DNA from: Chelonoidis abingdonii
Lineage: Eukaryota > Chordata > Testudines > Testudinidae
DNA length: 64,000 nucleotides
Direction of reading: 5' to 3'
Assembly (NCBI RefSeq): GCF_003597395.2
Contig: NC_133769.1
Coordinates: 178,253,757-178,317,756 of the forward strand
Positions 11,808-22,760 of this stretch are shown here, one piece after another. The number at the start of each line of letters is the position of its first letter. Position 1 is the first letter of the stretch. The position numbers and the translations under genes are program-made. The notes below the pieces were generated by a model. The model made no database searches, was not told the DNA's origin, and saw only the letters and a list, made by a program, of their open reading frames with translations.

Positions 11808-13130
11808 CAGATTCCAAGGCCAGAAGGAACCACTGTGATTATCTAATCTGACATCCTGTATAACATAGGTCACAGATTTTTCACAAATTCCTAGTGCATA
11901 TTTTTTTCTAAAAATCCAGTCTTGATTTAAAATTTGCCAGAAATGGAGAACCCACTAGGACCCTTGCTACATTGTTCTAATGGTTAATTACTCTCACTGT
12001 TCAAAAGGTACACCTTATTTCCAGTCTGAATTTAACTAGCTTCAAATTTCAGGCATCAGCTCATGTTATATTTTTCTATACTAGACTGAAGAGCCCATTA
12101 TCAAATATCTGTTCCTCATGTAGGTACCCACAGACTAACCAAATCACACTTTAATCTTCTCTTTGATTGAGTTCTTTGCGACTATTACTACATAAAGCAC
12201 ATTCTTCTAATCTTTTAATCATTCTCATGGCTCTTCTCAGAACCCTCTCCAATTTATCGGCATCCTTCTTGAACTCTGGGCACCAGAACTGGACACAGTA
12301 TTCTAGCAGCAATTGCACCAGTGCCAAATACAGAAGTAAAATAACCTCTCTGCTCTTACTCAAGATTCCTGTTTATACATCCAAGGATGCATTAGCCCTT
12401 TTTAGCAACAGCACCACACTAGGAGCTCATGTTTACCTTATTATCCACCAGGACCACCAAATTTTTCTCAGAATCCCTGCTTCCCAGGATAGAGTCCCCC
12501 ATCTTGTACATATAGCCTATATTCTTTGTTCCTAAATGTATACATTTACATTTAGGTTATTCAAATGTATATTGTTTGCTTGAGCTCAGCTTACTGAGTG
12601 ATCCAGATCACTCTGTATCAGTGAGTGTATCCAATGTGTGAGTCATCTGCAAACTTTATCAGTCATGATTTTGTTTTCTTCCAGGTAACCGGTAAAAATG
12701 TTAGTGTAAGGCCAAGAGTCGATCCTTGTGGGACTCTGAGAAACATACCCATTTGATGTGATTCCCCATTTACAATTACATTTTGAGACCTATTAGTTAG
12801 CCAGTTTAATGTATTTAAAATACACCATATTCATTTTATATCTTTTTAGTTTTTTCCCCCCATCAAAATGTGGTGCGGTACCAAGTCAAATAAAGTCTTA
12901 CAGAAGTCTATTACATCAATACTATTACCTTTATCAACCAAACTTCTCATAAAAAAATATATGAAGTTAATCTGAAAGGATCTATTTTCCATAAATCCAT
13001 GTTGATTGACATTAATTATAATATCCTCCTTTAATTCTTTATTAATCGAGTCCCGTTTCAGCTGCTCCATTATCTTGCCTGGGATCGATGTCAGAATGAC
13101 AGGCCTATAATTACCCTAATCTTCTAAGAA
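11808..13130 (-). mobile_element. CR1 LINE, 5'-truncated, decayed
   Basis: Read on the minus strand, the element enters within the reverse transcriptase (12846-13070: DIIINVNQHGFMENRS, then VDKGNSIDVIDFCKTLFD and LVPHH, the CR1 counterpart of the usual 'QHGF...D..KAFD.VPH' block). It continues through a frameshifted region and a second readable block (12151-12363: [41 protein letters not shown]). It ends at about 11808 with the CR1 3' UTR (complement of 'ccaaggccagaaggaaccac'). Stops and indels throughout; non-functional. Inserted sense to POU2F1. Confidence 0.88.
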
Positions 13131-13274
13131 ATGGGGTGACTAAAATGAGAAAAAAACGTGCTCAGATTTGGAGGAAATTTCAGTAGGATCACTGTACTGC
13201 TATCAGATTTTGTCTACCGGTGATGGATAGGTGCTCAACCAGTGCATGACTGCCCATGGCTTATTATAACAATC

Positions 13275-13530
13275 CCATACCCACTAGCCCCTCTTTTTGT
13301 TCTATGACTATAGTAATATTAACAGACCTCTTCACTTGAATGATCCCTTAGAATATGTGCTAACTACTTAAGCTAATCTGTTCGACCTTGTATTTAGCTG
13401 AGGAAGAGCTCTGAGTAGCTCAAAAGCTGTCTCTCTCACCAACAGAAGTTGGTCCAATAGAAGATATTACCTCACCCACCATGTCTCTCTAATATCCTGG
13501 GACCGACACAGCTACACCACCACTGAATAC
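13275..13530 (+). mobile_element. Penelope-like element 3' tail, copy 1
   Basis: Homologous by eye to 57706-57905 (same strand) and 56864-57110 (opposite strand): shared words include 'cccttagaatatg', 'agaagttggtccaata' and 'gatattacctcaccca'. Copy 2 (57 kb) carries a GIY-YIG-like coding block next to the same tail, which is why I assign it to Penelope-like elements. It contains a degenerate hammerhead-ribozyme-like core: CTGAGGA (13398-13404), then a GAGCT/AGCTC stem, then AAAA where GAAA is expected. A short deletion relative to copies 2 and 3 lies just before the core. Confidence 0.65.
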
Positions 13531-13709
13531 CCCCACACCCCCGGGCCACATCTTATTCAGATTAAAAAGTGTGACTAGCATATCTGAGTTATTGACTAAA
13601 TGAAAGAGATGCAGTTGTTATATCATGGGACTTAAGCATTACTTTAAAAATCCATGAAAGCAAGTATGGCTTATTTTCAGGAAAATCAAGGAGGCATATA
13701 CTTAGGCTT

Positions 13710-14025
13710 GGGAGGATTAGATTTTATCGGTAAATGTCTGTAAACATCAATTTCACCAAACTGATGAAAAAATAATTTCCACTGATGATAACAGAAATTT
13801 ACTGTTAGGTAAAGTAAGAAAAATGCTGCTTGAGAATTTACTAGAATTTAATTTAAGGATATTTACTTTGTATATTTTCACAGATGTTGATGGCAACTTG
13901 TGTTTTAACAGTTATAAAGCTTTACCTTTTTGAATCTCAGTGTACACTGTCATTAATTATGTATTGTCTAACACTTCCATAATTTCCTGCAACTGTTAAA
14001 AGTTAATTAAATAAAAATATTAAAA
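13710..14025 (+). repeat. Three-copy dispersed AT-rich repeat, copy 1
   Basis: About 315 bp aligning by eye with the reverse complement of 28190-28500; shared words include 'caccaaactgatgaaaa', 'aggtaaagtaagaaaa', 'ttaaggatatttacttt' and 'gttataaagcttta'. The last third also matches the reverse complement of 44268-44440. No coding capacity and no obvious target duplication; family not assigned. Confidence 0.7.
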
Positions 14026-14084
14026 AAGGCTTAAAAAAAGAAACATAGCTATTATCCAGTGAACTTTTAAAAAACGAAATAGTC

Positions 14085-14275
14085 ACTCACCCTGTGTAGT
14101 AACTGTGGTTCTTTGAGGTATGCCCCACTACGGGTGCTCCACTCAAGATGTGCTAGTGCCCCCTGCACCTTTGATCAGAGATTTTTCATAGCAGTGTCCG
14201 TTCAGCCCGCATATGCATGCTAGTCAGCTTCATGCCCCATGCTACTGTTATATAGCACTGCACAGATGAACCACT
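14085..14275. mobile_element. DIRS-type terminal repeat (divergent subfamily)
   Basis: Starts 'cactcaccctgtgtagtaactgtgg' in part: 'gtagtaactgtggttc' and 'tttgaggtatg' parallel the outer arms at 37817, 48951 and 63701 ('gtaactgttgttcttcgag'). It then runs into 'cagtgtccgttcagcccgc' and a TATATAG box (about 14253). This is the low-coordinate end of DIRS copy A. It belongs to a different subfamily from the other terminal repeats, because the shared words are few. Confidence 0.6.
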
Positions 14276-14278
14276 CTT

Positions 14279-14495
14279 AGGGCAGGTCTACACTACTGCT
14301 TAAGTTGATCCAACTTCTGTTGCTCAGCAATGTAAAAAAGCTCTCTCACCCTCCCACTGCAAGTTTTGTGCTGTCCACACTGGCGCTATGTTGGCGGGAG
14401 ACACTCTTCTGCCGACATAGCTTCCACTTCTTGCTGACATGGAATAATAATACCGATGGGAGTGCAGTCTCCCATCAGCATAGCTTGTCTTCACC
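14279..14495. mobile_element. TIR-type MITE ('ggtctacact' family), inserted in DIRS A
   Basis: Begins 'gggcaggtctacacta' and shows the internal 'tccacactggcgctatgttgg' and 'gccgacatag' words of a MITE group present several times in the window (25208, 26992, 37453). The 3' end is decayed ('cttgtcttcacc'). Non-coding. Confidence 0.55.
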
Positions 14496-14649
14496 AGGAG
14501 ATGAGGAACAGCATGGAGAGTAATTGGTGAGCAAATAGCCAGCTGAATCTGGTAAGGAAACCATATTTGTCAGGGCCAGATTGGAAATACTAGGATAATT
14601 CTGCTTTGCCTTTTTGTATTTGGTACATAACTTTGGCTATTAAAGGAGT

Positions 14650-15240
14650 CAGTGGGAATGAGTATAAGAGAGCTGACCAATGAAGGTGAAAAGCATCCCC
14701 ACCACCACCCCAAGGACCGGTGATCCAGTCCACCTCTCAAGCAAAACTGGGTACACTTCTTGTTTCATTCTGTGGCGAGCAAGTCCATCCGAGGGGTGCC
14801 CCATTGACAGAATATGTGGTATAATCTGCTGTTGTCTATTTCCCACTTGTGGCCTTGGAAGAAGTGCCTGCTGAGTGCATCCATGGTCACATGCTGATCC
14901 CCTGGAAGGTAGGCCGCTGTGGTGATGATCTGTTTCTGTATGCACCAATTTCCAAGCTTGACAGCCTTGGTGTAGAGGGAGGGCGATCTTACTCCTCCTT
15001 GGTGATTGATGTAAAACATGCATGATAAGTTGTCCATTATGACTTTTATGTGTTTGTCCCTGATAAGCGGTAGAAACTAGAGACAGGCCTACCCAATCAT
15101 TCTGAGTTCCAGGAGGTTGATGTATTGCACAATCTCTTGCGATGTCCACTTGTTCTGGGTCGCATGAGCATCTAGATGCACTACCCACCCTAGCAGAGAG
15201 GTGTCTGTCGTTATGATGCAACCTAGATGGAGCTACTATA
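14650..15240 (-). pseudogene. DIRS RNase H remnant (copy A)
   Basis: Minus-strand frame 15037-14765 reads DNLSCMFYINHQGG, then YLPGDQHVTMDALSR and FCQWGTPRMDLLATE. These are the family landmarks of the DIRS RNase H region: the 'TDN...YINxQGG' block with its catalytic Asp, the 'PG..N..AD.LSR' block and the 'WG.P..DLFA' end. The upstream part is cut by the CR1 insertion at about 15245. The overlapping 190-codon open frame in another register (15221-14649) is a shadow. Confidence 0.8.
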
Positions 15241-15244
15241 AGAT

Positions 15245-16340
15245 GAGTGCAAAACTGGTCGGAAAACTGTTCCCAGAGAATTGTCCAAGAAAAACAGAGC
15301 TCTCACTCTCAGGTTGGGTGCAGCAAGTTATCAGTGGTTCAGAGTCATGCTGGAAGGGCATAACGAGTGGGGTCCCACAGGGATCATTTCTGGGTCTGGT
15401 TTTGTTAAATATCTTCATCAATGATTTTGATAATGGCATACAGAGTACACTTATAAAGTCTGCAGATAATACCAAGCTGGGAGGGATTGCAAGTGCTTTG
15501 GAGTATAAGATTATAATTAAAAATGATTTGGACAAACTGGAGAAATGGTATGAAGTAAATAGGATGAAATTCAAGAAGTACAAATGAAAAGTGCTCCATT
15601 TAGGAAGGAGCAATCAATCAGTTGCACACATAAAAATGGGAAATGACTGCCTAGGACGGAGTACTGAAGAAACGGATCTGGAGGCCATAGTGGACCACAC
15701 GCTAAATATGAGTCAACAGTGTAACACTATTGCAAAAAAAAGCGAACGTTATTCTGGGATGTATTAACAGGAGTGTTGTAAGCAAGACATGAGACGTAAT
15801 TCTTCCACCCTACTCTGCACTGATTAGGCCTAAACTGGAGTATTGTGTCCAGTTCTGGACTTCAAATTTCAAGAAGGATGTTGACAAATTGGAGAAAATC
15901 CAGAGAAGAGCAACAAAAATGATTAAAGGTCTAGAAAACACGACCTATGGGGGAAGATTGAAAAAATTGGGTTTGTTTAGTCTGAAGAGAAGAATGAGAG
16001 GGGAGATGATAACAGTTTTCAAGTAGGTGAAAAGTTGTTACAAGGAGGAAGGAGAATTTTTTTTTTCTTAACCTTTGAAGATAGGATAAGCAGAAATGGG
16101 CTTAAACTGCAGCAAGGGAGGTTTAGGTTGGACATTAGGAAAAACTTCCTAACTGTCAGGGTGGTTAAGCACTGGAATAAATTGCCTAGGGACTCTGTGG
16201 AATCTCCATCATTGGGGATTTTTAAGAGCAGGTTTGACAAACACCTGTCAGGGATGGTCTAGATAATACTTAATCCTGCCTTGAGTGCAGCGGACTGGAC
16301 TAGATGACCTCTCGAGGTCCATTCCAGTTCTATGATGACC
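15245..16340 (+). mobile_element. CR1 LINE inserted in DIRS A
   Basis: Plus-strand 3' half of a CR1. The reverse-transcriptase block (15357-15587) reads TSGVPQGSFLGLVLLNIFIN, then LIKSADNTKLGG and DLDKLEKWYEVNRMKF. Further blocks follow after frameshifts (NGLKLQQGRFRLDIRKNFL and HWNKLPRDSVESPSLGIFK around 16097-16235). It ends with the CR1 3' end 'gatgacctctcgaggtcc' and 'ttccagttctatgat'. The RT active-site Asp pair is changed (SADN where FADD is usual). It is truncated on the 5' side and inserted antisense into the RNase H region of the DIRS. Confidence 0.9.
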
Positions 16341-17225
16341 GTTGGGGGGAGAATACACAAATGGGACTTTTGCACACATGTTGCAATGGTCTTTCCATCA
16401 GCTGAGGGATTGTTTTATGCAGGTGGGTTTGGAAAGAAGCATATTTAAACAGTGCCTGTTTGGTGAATAAACAGTTCCGAGCCACCCTTGAAAGGCAGCA
16501 CATTCGGAATCTTGTGTGTTCTATGACGAAGGTGCTGGCTGCCATGTGCCCCAGCAACTGAAGACAGTTCTTTTATCAGAGTTTGGGGACTGAGCTGAAT
16601 TGTGTTGGGGACACAAATCTATGCAGAGGAAGGTAGGCTCTTGCTGTTACTGAATCGAGCTGTGCCTCTATGGAGTTCTGCACAGGAGTCAAAGTGGATT
16701 TTTGAATGTTTAATTGCAGGACAATTCAAGGAAGAAATCCGTGGCCTCAGAAGTTGCCAGAGACATCAGTTCCAAGGAGCAGCCTTTCAGCAGCCAATTG
16801 TCCAGGCAAGGGAATACTACCTTTCCTGTTGAGCCGTGCTGCTACTACTGACATGACTTTCTAAAGATTCTCAGGGCAGATGGCAGGCCAAAGGGGAGCA
16901 CTTGGTATTGAAAGTGGCCCTGACCAACAATGAAACATCAGTATTGTTTGTGGGATAAGAAGGATCGCAATATGAAAATATGCATCTTGAAGGTTGAGGG
17001 CTAAGAACTAACCCCCTTGTTCTATTATCGCTGCAAGAATCACCATTTTGAATTTTTGTGCCTTCACATAGATGTTGGATAGCCTCAAATCTAGGCTGGG
17101 TCTCCAAACCCCACTCTTTATTGGTGTCAGGAAACACCTTGAATAAACCCCCTTCCCTCTGTGCCGCATGGGGACTGGTTCTATAGCTCCCATGCGTAGA
17201 AGAGTCTATTACTCGATGAAGCAAG
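16340..17225 (-). pseudogene. DIRS reverse transcriptase remnant (copy A)
   Basis: Minus-strand pieces: 17193-17008 GAIEPVPMRHRGKGVYSRCF then SLDLRLSNIYVKAQKFKMV (the N-terminal RT 'RGKG.YS..F' and 'LDLR.LN.Y' blocks), and 16557-16330 LGHMAASTFVIEHTRFRMCC (the 'LGHMAA.T.V...RLRM' block near the end of DIRS RT). The centre is frameshifted and no YxDD box can be read. Confidence 0.75.
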
Positions 17226-17299
17226 GTCTTCTGAGAGGGGTCCTTAAAGAGGGACAGGGAAGGGGGATTTGTAGATGGAAACAGTCAACTAGATGGTGT

Positions 17300-19375
17300 A
17301 TCCTGTAGAGATGATCTCCAAAACCTAGTTATCTAAAATGGCTGTCTCCCAAGCCCGCCAGAAGTAGTAAAGGCTATTGCCAAAGGGAAGAAGGCAGGTC
17401 AATTGATGCAGATAATGAGCACGGTAATTCAGGCCTTCAACTAGCCTATCAAAATTGCTGCTTGGAGGTGGAAGGGTGAAAGTGGAAGGCTGAGAAGTGG
17501 ATGGTTTCCTTCTCTGGAATCTGGGTCTCTTCTGATGCGGTTCACATGGCTCCTGGGAGGTAAGAAATTGAGCAGAATAGGCTCTCTGAGCCATCTGGGA
17601 CTTGCTGAGCTACCTCTTGTAGGTGTGTTTATACAGATACCAATAAAATGCAAGGCACCCCTAGGGTCTTTAGGGATGAACCACAGATTCATCTATGCTG
17701 TCCAAAACCAACTCAAACCCACCAAAAGGAAGCACCCCCACTGTATTCTGGATCTTTTTTGGTAATCTTGAGAGCTGGAGCTAGGAAGCCCTTCTCGTAA
17801 CTACTGCTGTAGTGATTGAATGGGAGACAGTATCAGCGGCATTGACAGAGGCTTGTAGAGATGTCCTGGCAAGTACTGGCCCTCTGTAATAATTGCCTGG
17901 AATTGCTCCGTGTTCTGCGTTCTGCCACTTTGGTATAGTTTACGTGATTAAAATTTTGTCATTAGCATGTGGTAATTGGCGATTCTAAATGGTCAGGAAG
18001 CTGAAGAATGAGATTTCCTACCCAGTAGGTCCAGATGCTTGTGCTGCCTTCCACGTACATTAACTGTGTTGAGTACCACAGCGTTAGGTGAGGGACGAGA
18101 AAATAAAAATTCGGAGTCCTTTGTTGTGACATAATACGTCTTATACACTCTGTTGCATGTAGGCAAAATAGTAGCTGGAGTGGGCCAAACGATCTTTGCT
18201 GGGTCCAGAAGGGCTTTGTTTATGGGCAAAGCTTTGCAGGTAGATGAGGCTGAATGGAGGATATCAAGCAGCTTATGATGAGGTTCTTTAACCTCCTCAA
18301 GAGAGATCTGTAAGGAGTCAGCAATTCTCTTGACCTGATCTGGAACGGCTTAAAATCATCGGCCAAGGATGGCGGGGGAGGCACAACAGCTTCATCCAGA
18401 GTTGAAAATGAGATGTTGGCCACCGGAGAGACCCCCTTATTGGCTCTAACTCCCTGCTCCTCAAAGGATTTACCTTAAGGGTCAGGTCTCCTAGAGGGAG
18501 CAGGTGATGCAGGTTGCCTCTCTCTGAGACAGGTGGTGCTCAATGCGCTGTTGGCGATAGGCAGCCCAAGGGTCCCAACATGGCCAAGGAGAAGTATAAG
18601 GCGCAGGTGGAGGTGGCACCCATGGGTGCTCATACCAGTGAGATGTTGATAGTAATCTTGTGCCACAAGTAGTTATATAGTCTCAGACTTCTGGAAAGGG
18701 GCCTCTATAGGAGTGAGGGGGAGAACCCTGAATTGATATTTGAGACACTGAGGCAAGGTCTTCATTAGAATCCTCTTCTTATAAATCGCTCTGGAATGGT
18801 GGGGCACCTGGAGAGATCTGAAGTGAAACCATTGGTACTGGGTGAAATTCAGGAGATCTTGATGTTCTTAGTACTGAGAGCACATCAGAGCCAAGCAGCA
18901 GAGAACTAGGTGCCTCAGACACAGCCAGGTCCCGGGGAAAACAGAAATCTGGGGTACTGAGTGTGATATCGGTATCAAGTCTGTGGTCTGCATCGAGGTG
19001 ATGATGAAGGCTCTGATGATACCGTGAGTCTCCAGCACTTTGAGGGAAGTGTGATCGGAGCCCAAGCGGACTTCTTTGGTACCAAGGAAGCAGAGGAAGA
19101 GTCTTCCTTGCTGCCTCAGTCTGTCAACTGCACCGATTATCTCTCTGGGCCTGAGGCTTTGCAGTCTCTCAGTCTAGCAGTACCCTGGGTATCTGAGGAA
19201 CTAGCAGCCTCATGGGTACTCGACTGAAGAACAGATGGTGCCAAAGTGGCTGAAATTACTGACAACCTCAGCTTTTTAGAGGTAGATTCCCTACCTGGTG
19301 AGCCCAAGGAACATGGGCGAACTACTCTCAGTTCTCTCTCAGCTGCCTCAGCCTGAGACAGAATTCTGACAGTTG
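17300..19375 (-). pseudogene. DIRS gag-like region (copy A), decayed
   Basis: Continues upstream of the RT on the minus strand with only short open pieces (17692-17325, 18423-17993, 18666-18475). It is placed by position and by similar nucleotide words to the gag region of copy C; individual protein motifs are not convincing. Confidence 0.5.
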
Positions 19376-19379
19376 TATC

Positions 19380-19990
19380 CGTTGAGATTTCCTCAATGTT
19401 GTACTTATTTCTTATTCAAGTAGTTAGTTGTAGTAGCTCTTAGCATTACTCTAATTAGTCAGCAAGTAGTAGTAGTAATTTTGGCTTTCTAGTATTAAAA
19501 AAATAAAAAATAAAGGTTCTCTCATATATAGATACCAGATAGTAGTTCTTGTTCACTGGGAGGTTTTGCCCAGTTCTCCCGGCTTCAAATGTCTGTTGTA
19601 CGGGGAGGCGATCCTGGTAAGTGATGGGCACTCCCACTACATCCACTGCCTTGGGGAAATCGCACGTTGCCCAGAAGCGTACCTTCAGTCTGGCACTGAA
19701 GTCCAGAGCCAGAAAAAACAGGGAGATAAAACTTAATCTTCTCATGATGGAGAAAGCTCACCATGCCTCCACTATATCAGACTGCAAACCAGCCTCCACT
19801 ATATCAGAGCCCCAAACCTCCAGGGCCTCTAAAAGGAAGGCCACAAAACTCCTCTCAAAAGTCCTCCACGGACTGTTCCCAAGGCTCACCAGGCAGGGAC
19901 TCTACCTTTAAAAAGCCAAGGTCATTGGTGTCTTCAGCCACTTTGGCACCATCTTCAAAGCCGAACAACAGATTGATCTATTCCCTCTAA
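19380..19990 (+). mobile_element. DIRS 5' / gag fragment in opposite orientation
   Basis: Plus-strand block: 'tagttagttgtagtagctc' leader, then a gag-like start with CxxC-type residues lost, and the Pro/Lys/Ser-rich SPKPPGPLKGRPQNSSQKSS (19807-19866) and later SSKPNN. It meets the minus-oriented copy A head-to-head at about 19375-19380. Confidence 0.6.
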
Positions 19991-20123
19991 CACATGCATT
20001 GCTGCATTAATCAAACCACCATATAGTCACTCAGATACTCCGGAGTTAGCAATGGAAGATCACTGGTGGATATTGGAGAGACTTATACCAGGAATAATAA
20101 TAATTATACTATACATCTGTTTA

Positions 20124-20318
20124 GGGGGAGGGATAGCTCAGTGGTTTGAGCATTAGCCTGCTAAACCCAGGCTTGTGAGCTCAATCCTTGGAGGGGGCCC
20201 ACTTAGGGATCTGGGGCAAAATCAGTACTTGGTCCTGCAAGTGAAGGCAGGGGGCTGGGCTCAATGACCTTTCGGGGTCCCTTCCAATTCTATGAGATAG
20301 GTATATCTCCATTTATAT
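20124..20318 (+). mobile_element. tRNA-derived SINE
   Basis: Pol III type 5' head: A-box 'tagctcagtgg' (20133-20143) and B-box-like 'gtgagctcaatcc' (about 20176). A tRNA-unrelated body and a CR1-like 3' end follow ('ctgggctcaatgacctttcg', 'gtcccttccaattctatga'). This matches the tRNA-derived SINEs of turtles, which use CR1-type LINE machinery. The tRNA head is a SINE promoter, not a functional tRNA gene. Confidence 0.88.
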
Positions 20319-21390
20319 TATATATAGTGCCATTCAACAGACGGAAAAGTTTTACAAAAGGTGTACAAATACAATCACTATTTTACAGATAGAAAAAACT
20401 TAGATACAGAAAGTAGCCCAAGATTACACAGCATTGCATTTATAGAATCGGGACTTCTGATTCTCCTTCTCAAGCCCTAGACACCGAATATGCTGTCTTC
20501 CCTCTACTTGCATCTCTCTTATAATACACAGATACAGCAGACTAGCATCCAGGAACACTGGAAAATTGTAGTTGCAAGAAGATTATGGATTTTGCAATTT
20601 TGCTCTTTTCTACAAATTTAAAACATTTATTCAAATACAATAAAGCTTTTATAGTACTCTCCACTGCACAGTTACTGTGGAAAGCCTGAATCAGAAAGCA
20701 ATTTCTGGCCAAATAGTGGTAGCAATTTAAAAAATAAAAAAGTTTGTTATGTTCAAAGGCCTCTGTGACAACTTAAAATATTAACATCTTAATCCCTCCG
20801 AAATAATTTACTTCAATGAGCTATGAAGTTTAAAGACTAGGGGTCTGATGACAGTCTTTCTATTGACTTGAAGGACTTTGGATTAAGCCTTAATTTACGT
20901 TACTAACATTACACATGGCAGTCAAAACAACTAATAAAACAGCAGCAAAATGAACTTATTTTTAATGCTCACCTCCTCTTTTCTTCAAGCCTACTGGTGG
21001 ACCTCTGCTAGACCTCTAAACCAGAACCTTCCTGTTTGTCAAACAGCCTAGGCTAGAATGAGGCTGGGGTCTGTCTACCTTGTCTTTTAACCTTTATGTT
21101 TGTTCAGTTTCCCCTCTGGGAGGGAAAGGTGATAGAGAAAATTCCCCATATCCTTATATGACCAACTAAAAACTGCACTTAGCTGACCTTTGAAATTTCA
21201 AATCCGTTTTTAGAATTTTTACAAGTCTATAAAGGCATGAGTGTTTGGCTTTACTTTCTTAAAACACAAATCCCTCCACAATTTCTCAATGCTCTATGCA
21301 TATCAGACAACACAATTTCCTGAGAATAATTTCTTTGTAGCAATTACAGTGAAGTGCCTTCACCTCCAGCCTGGACGATGGATATAAATT

Positions 21391-21500
21391 CCAAGGCCAG
21401 AAGGGACTAGGTGTAATTATTTAGTCTGACCTCCTGTTACAACACAGGCCATAGAACTTCCCGAAAATAAATCGTATAGCATATATTTTGAAAAAACATC
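21391..21500 (-). mobile_element. CR1 3'-end fragment
   Basis: 'ccaaggccagaagggactag' followed by 'ttagtctgacctcctgtta' and 'caggccatagaacttccc' is the complement of the CR1 3' UTR, the same family as 11808-13130. Confidence 0.85.
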
Positions 21501-21889
21501 CAAACTCGCTGACTCCTCTGTTTCAAAGCTTCAAAAATTTCACTTATTAAAAGGGAGTTATAAAATGACCAGACCTCAGTCTTATATTTGGAAATCCAGC
21601 AGAGTTATCCACTTTGCTGCCTGATTATGCTTTATGTGAGCTGTTGCATAAAAGATTAAGCATTCTTGATAATATAGCAAGAGTAATCGATTTGTCAGTG
21701 TGTGTATATATAAAATATCTTTGTTTAGAATGTATTATACTGGTTAAAGATGAATTACAGATTATTCAAATTGTATGCAAGTTCTATTTTTCTTTGGGAA
21801 CAGACCAGTCTACATGTGCTAAACAAAAAGTCCATAGTCACCCTCCCTATTTTATGACAGTAGTGAGCAGTCACTTTGTTTGAGGGCAA

Positions 21890-22760
21890 CCTGGTTCAGT
21901 CCCACTGGAAACAATAGGGGACTGCAGCCATCTTTGCAGATGGTAGGTAGAGGCTCCCCCAGTAAAGGATGTAAGGGATCTCCAGTTGCCTCAGTTCTTT
22001 CCACTAAACAGCACAATCCTACTAGAGTAGGGCTCCAAGGAAGAGGAGAAGGTGGTTAGGTAAGCATGAATATACACAGGCAACACTCCTGACAAACCAC
22101 TATTGTAATTAAATAACAAACCATTTTTTCGTCCTTCAAGGTATCATCTTGCATATTCCCTCTTGTGAGGCTCTACCTGGCAATATATTCCCAGGAAGGT
22201 GGGCTGAGGCATTCTAATTAACTGTCCCCTCCCAAAGAAAGCATCAAATCAAGATTCCATGTTAAGAGAGAACTGCTGTGTAAATGTGTATACAGGACTC
22301 CAGGTAGCAATCCTACAGCTTTCTAAGATGAAACCATTATGGAGGCATCCCATTAATGCTGCCTTAAGCTGTGGTAGAGAGAGCGCCAGGACTCTTAGGT
22401 ACTGACTCCCTAGCTAATATATAACATGTCTAAATGCACGGCTTACTCCATTTAGACAGGTGCAGAACAGAAACGGCATTTCCTTGATAACGATCCTCAA
22501 AAGGCTACAGTAAGTCTTTAGAGCAGCAAAGAGTCCTGTGGCACCTTATAGACTAACAGACGTATTGGAGCATGAGCTTTCGTGGGTGAATACCCACTAA
22601 CTTTCTAAATGCCTTTGTCCTATTCAAATAAAAACTGGAAGCACTCTTGACATCTAGGGTATGGACCCTTGTTTCTCTGATACTTAGAACGCAGTTTTGG
22701 TTTTGGGAAGAACACTAGGACCTTACTTGAGTCTACTACTGAAATTCCAATTTGCCACAG
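21890..22760 (-). mobile_element. Old DIRS copy (E): terminal repeat plus tyrosine-recombinase remnant
   Basis: Colinear by eye with 49100-49750 of copy C: 'gcctcagttctttcc' (about 21990) parallels the terminal-repeat initiator; 'gactccaggtagcaatcctaca' parallels 'gaccaggtagtggccctgta'; and 'cttgacatctagggtatgga' with 'ggttttgggaag' parallels the middle of the recombinase gene. No frame is open. A Penelope-like tail (22516-22605) is inserted in it. Confidence 0.5.
22516..22605 (-). mobile_element. Penelope-like tail fragment with hammerhead stem II and GAAA
   Basis: The reverse complement matches 62978-63100 ('gaaagctca', 'cgctcca', 'tctgttagtctataaggtgc', 'cacaggattct'-type words). It retains GTGGGTATTCACCCAC (stem II of a hammerhead-like fold, 22582-22597) directly followed by GAAAGC; the CTGANGA half of the core is missing by 5' truncation. 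Family assignment is by analogy with the tails at 13275 and 57 kb. Confidence 0.5.

Larger units (their letters stand above)
14640..19375 (-). mobile_element. DIRS retrotransposon copy A, broken, lacking tyrosine recombinase
   Basis: On the minus strand the order is gag-like region (about 19375-17300), reverse transcriptase (17225-16340), an inserted plus-strand CR1 (about 15245-16340), then RNase H (15240-14650). Between RNase H and the terminal repeat at 14085-14275 there is no room for the tyrosine-recombinase gene, so it has been deleted. All frames contain stops. Sense orientation relative to POU2F1. Confidence 0.8.

Noticed and set aside
14649..15221. 190-codon minus-strand open frame
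   Set aside because: A shadow register of the DIRS RNase H block; the real motifs (YINHQGG, DALSR) are in the neighbouring frame.
20124..20200. Possible tRNA gene
   Set aside because: The A- and B-box region is the promoter head of a SINE with a CR1-like 3' end; it does not close into a tRNA cloverleaf with a proper acceptor end.
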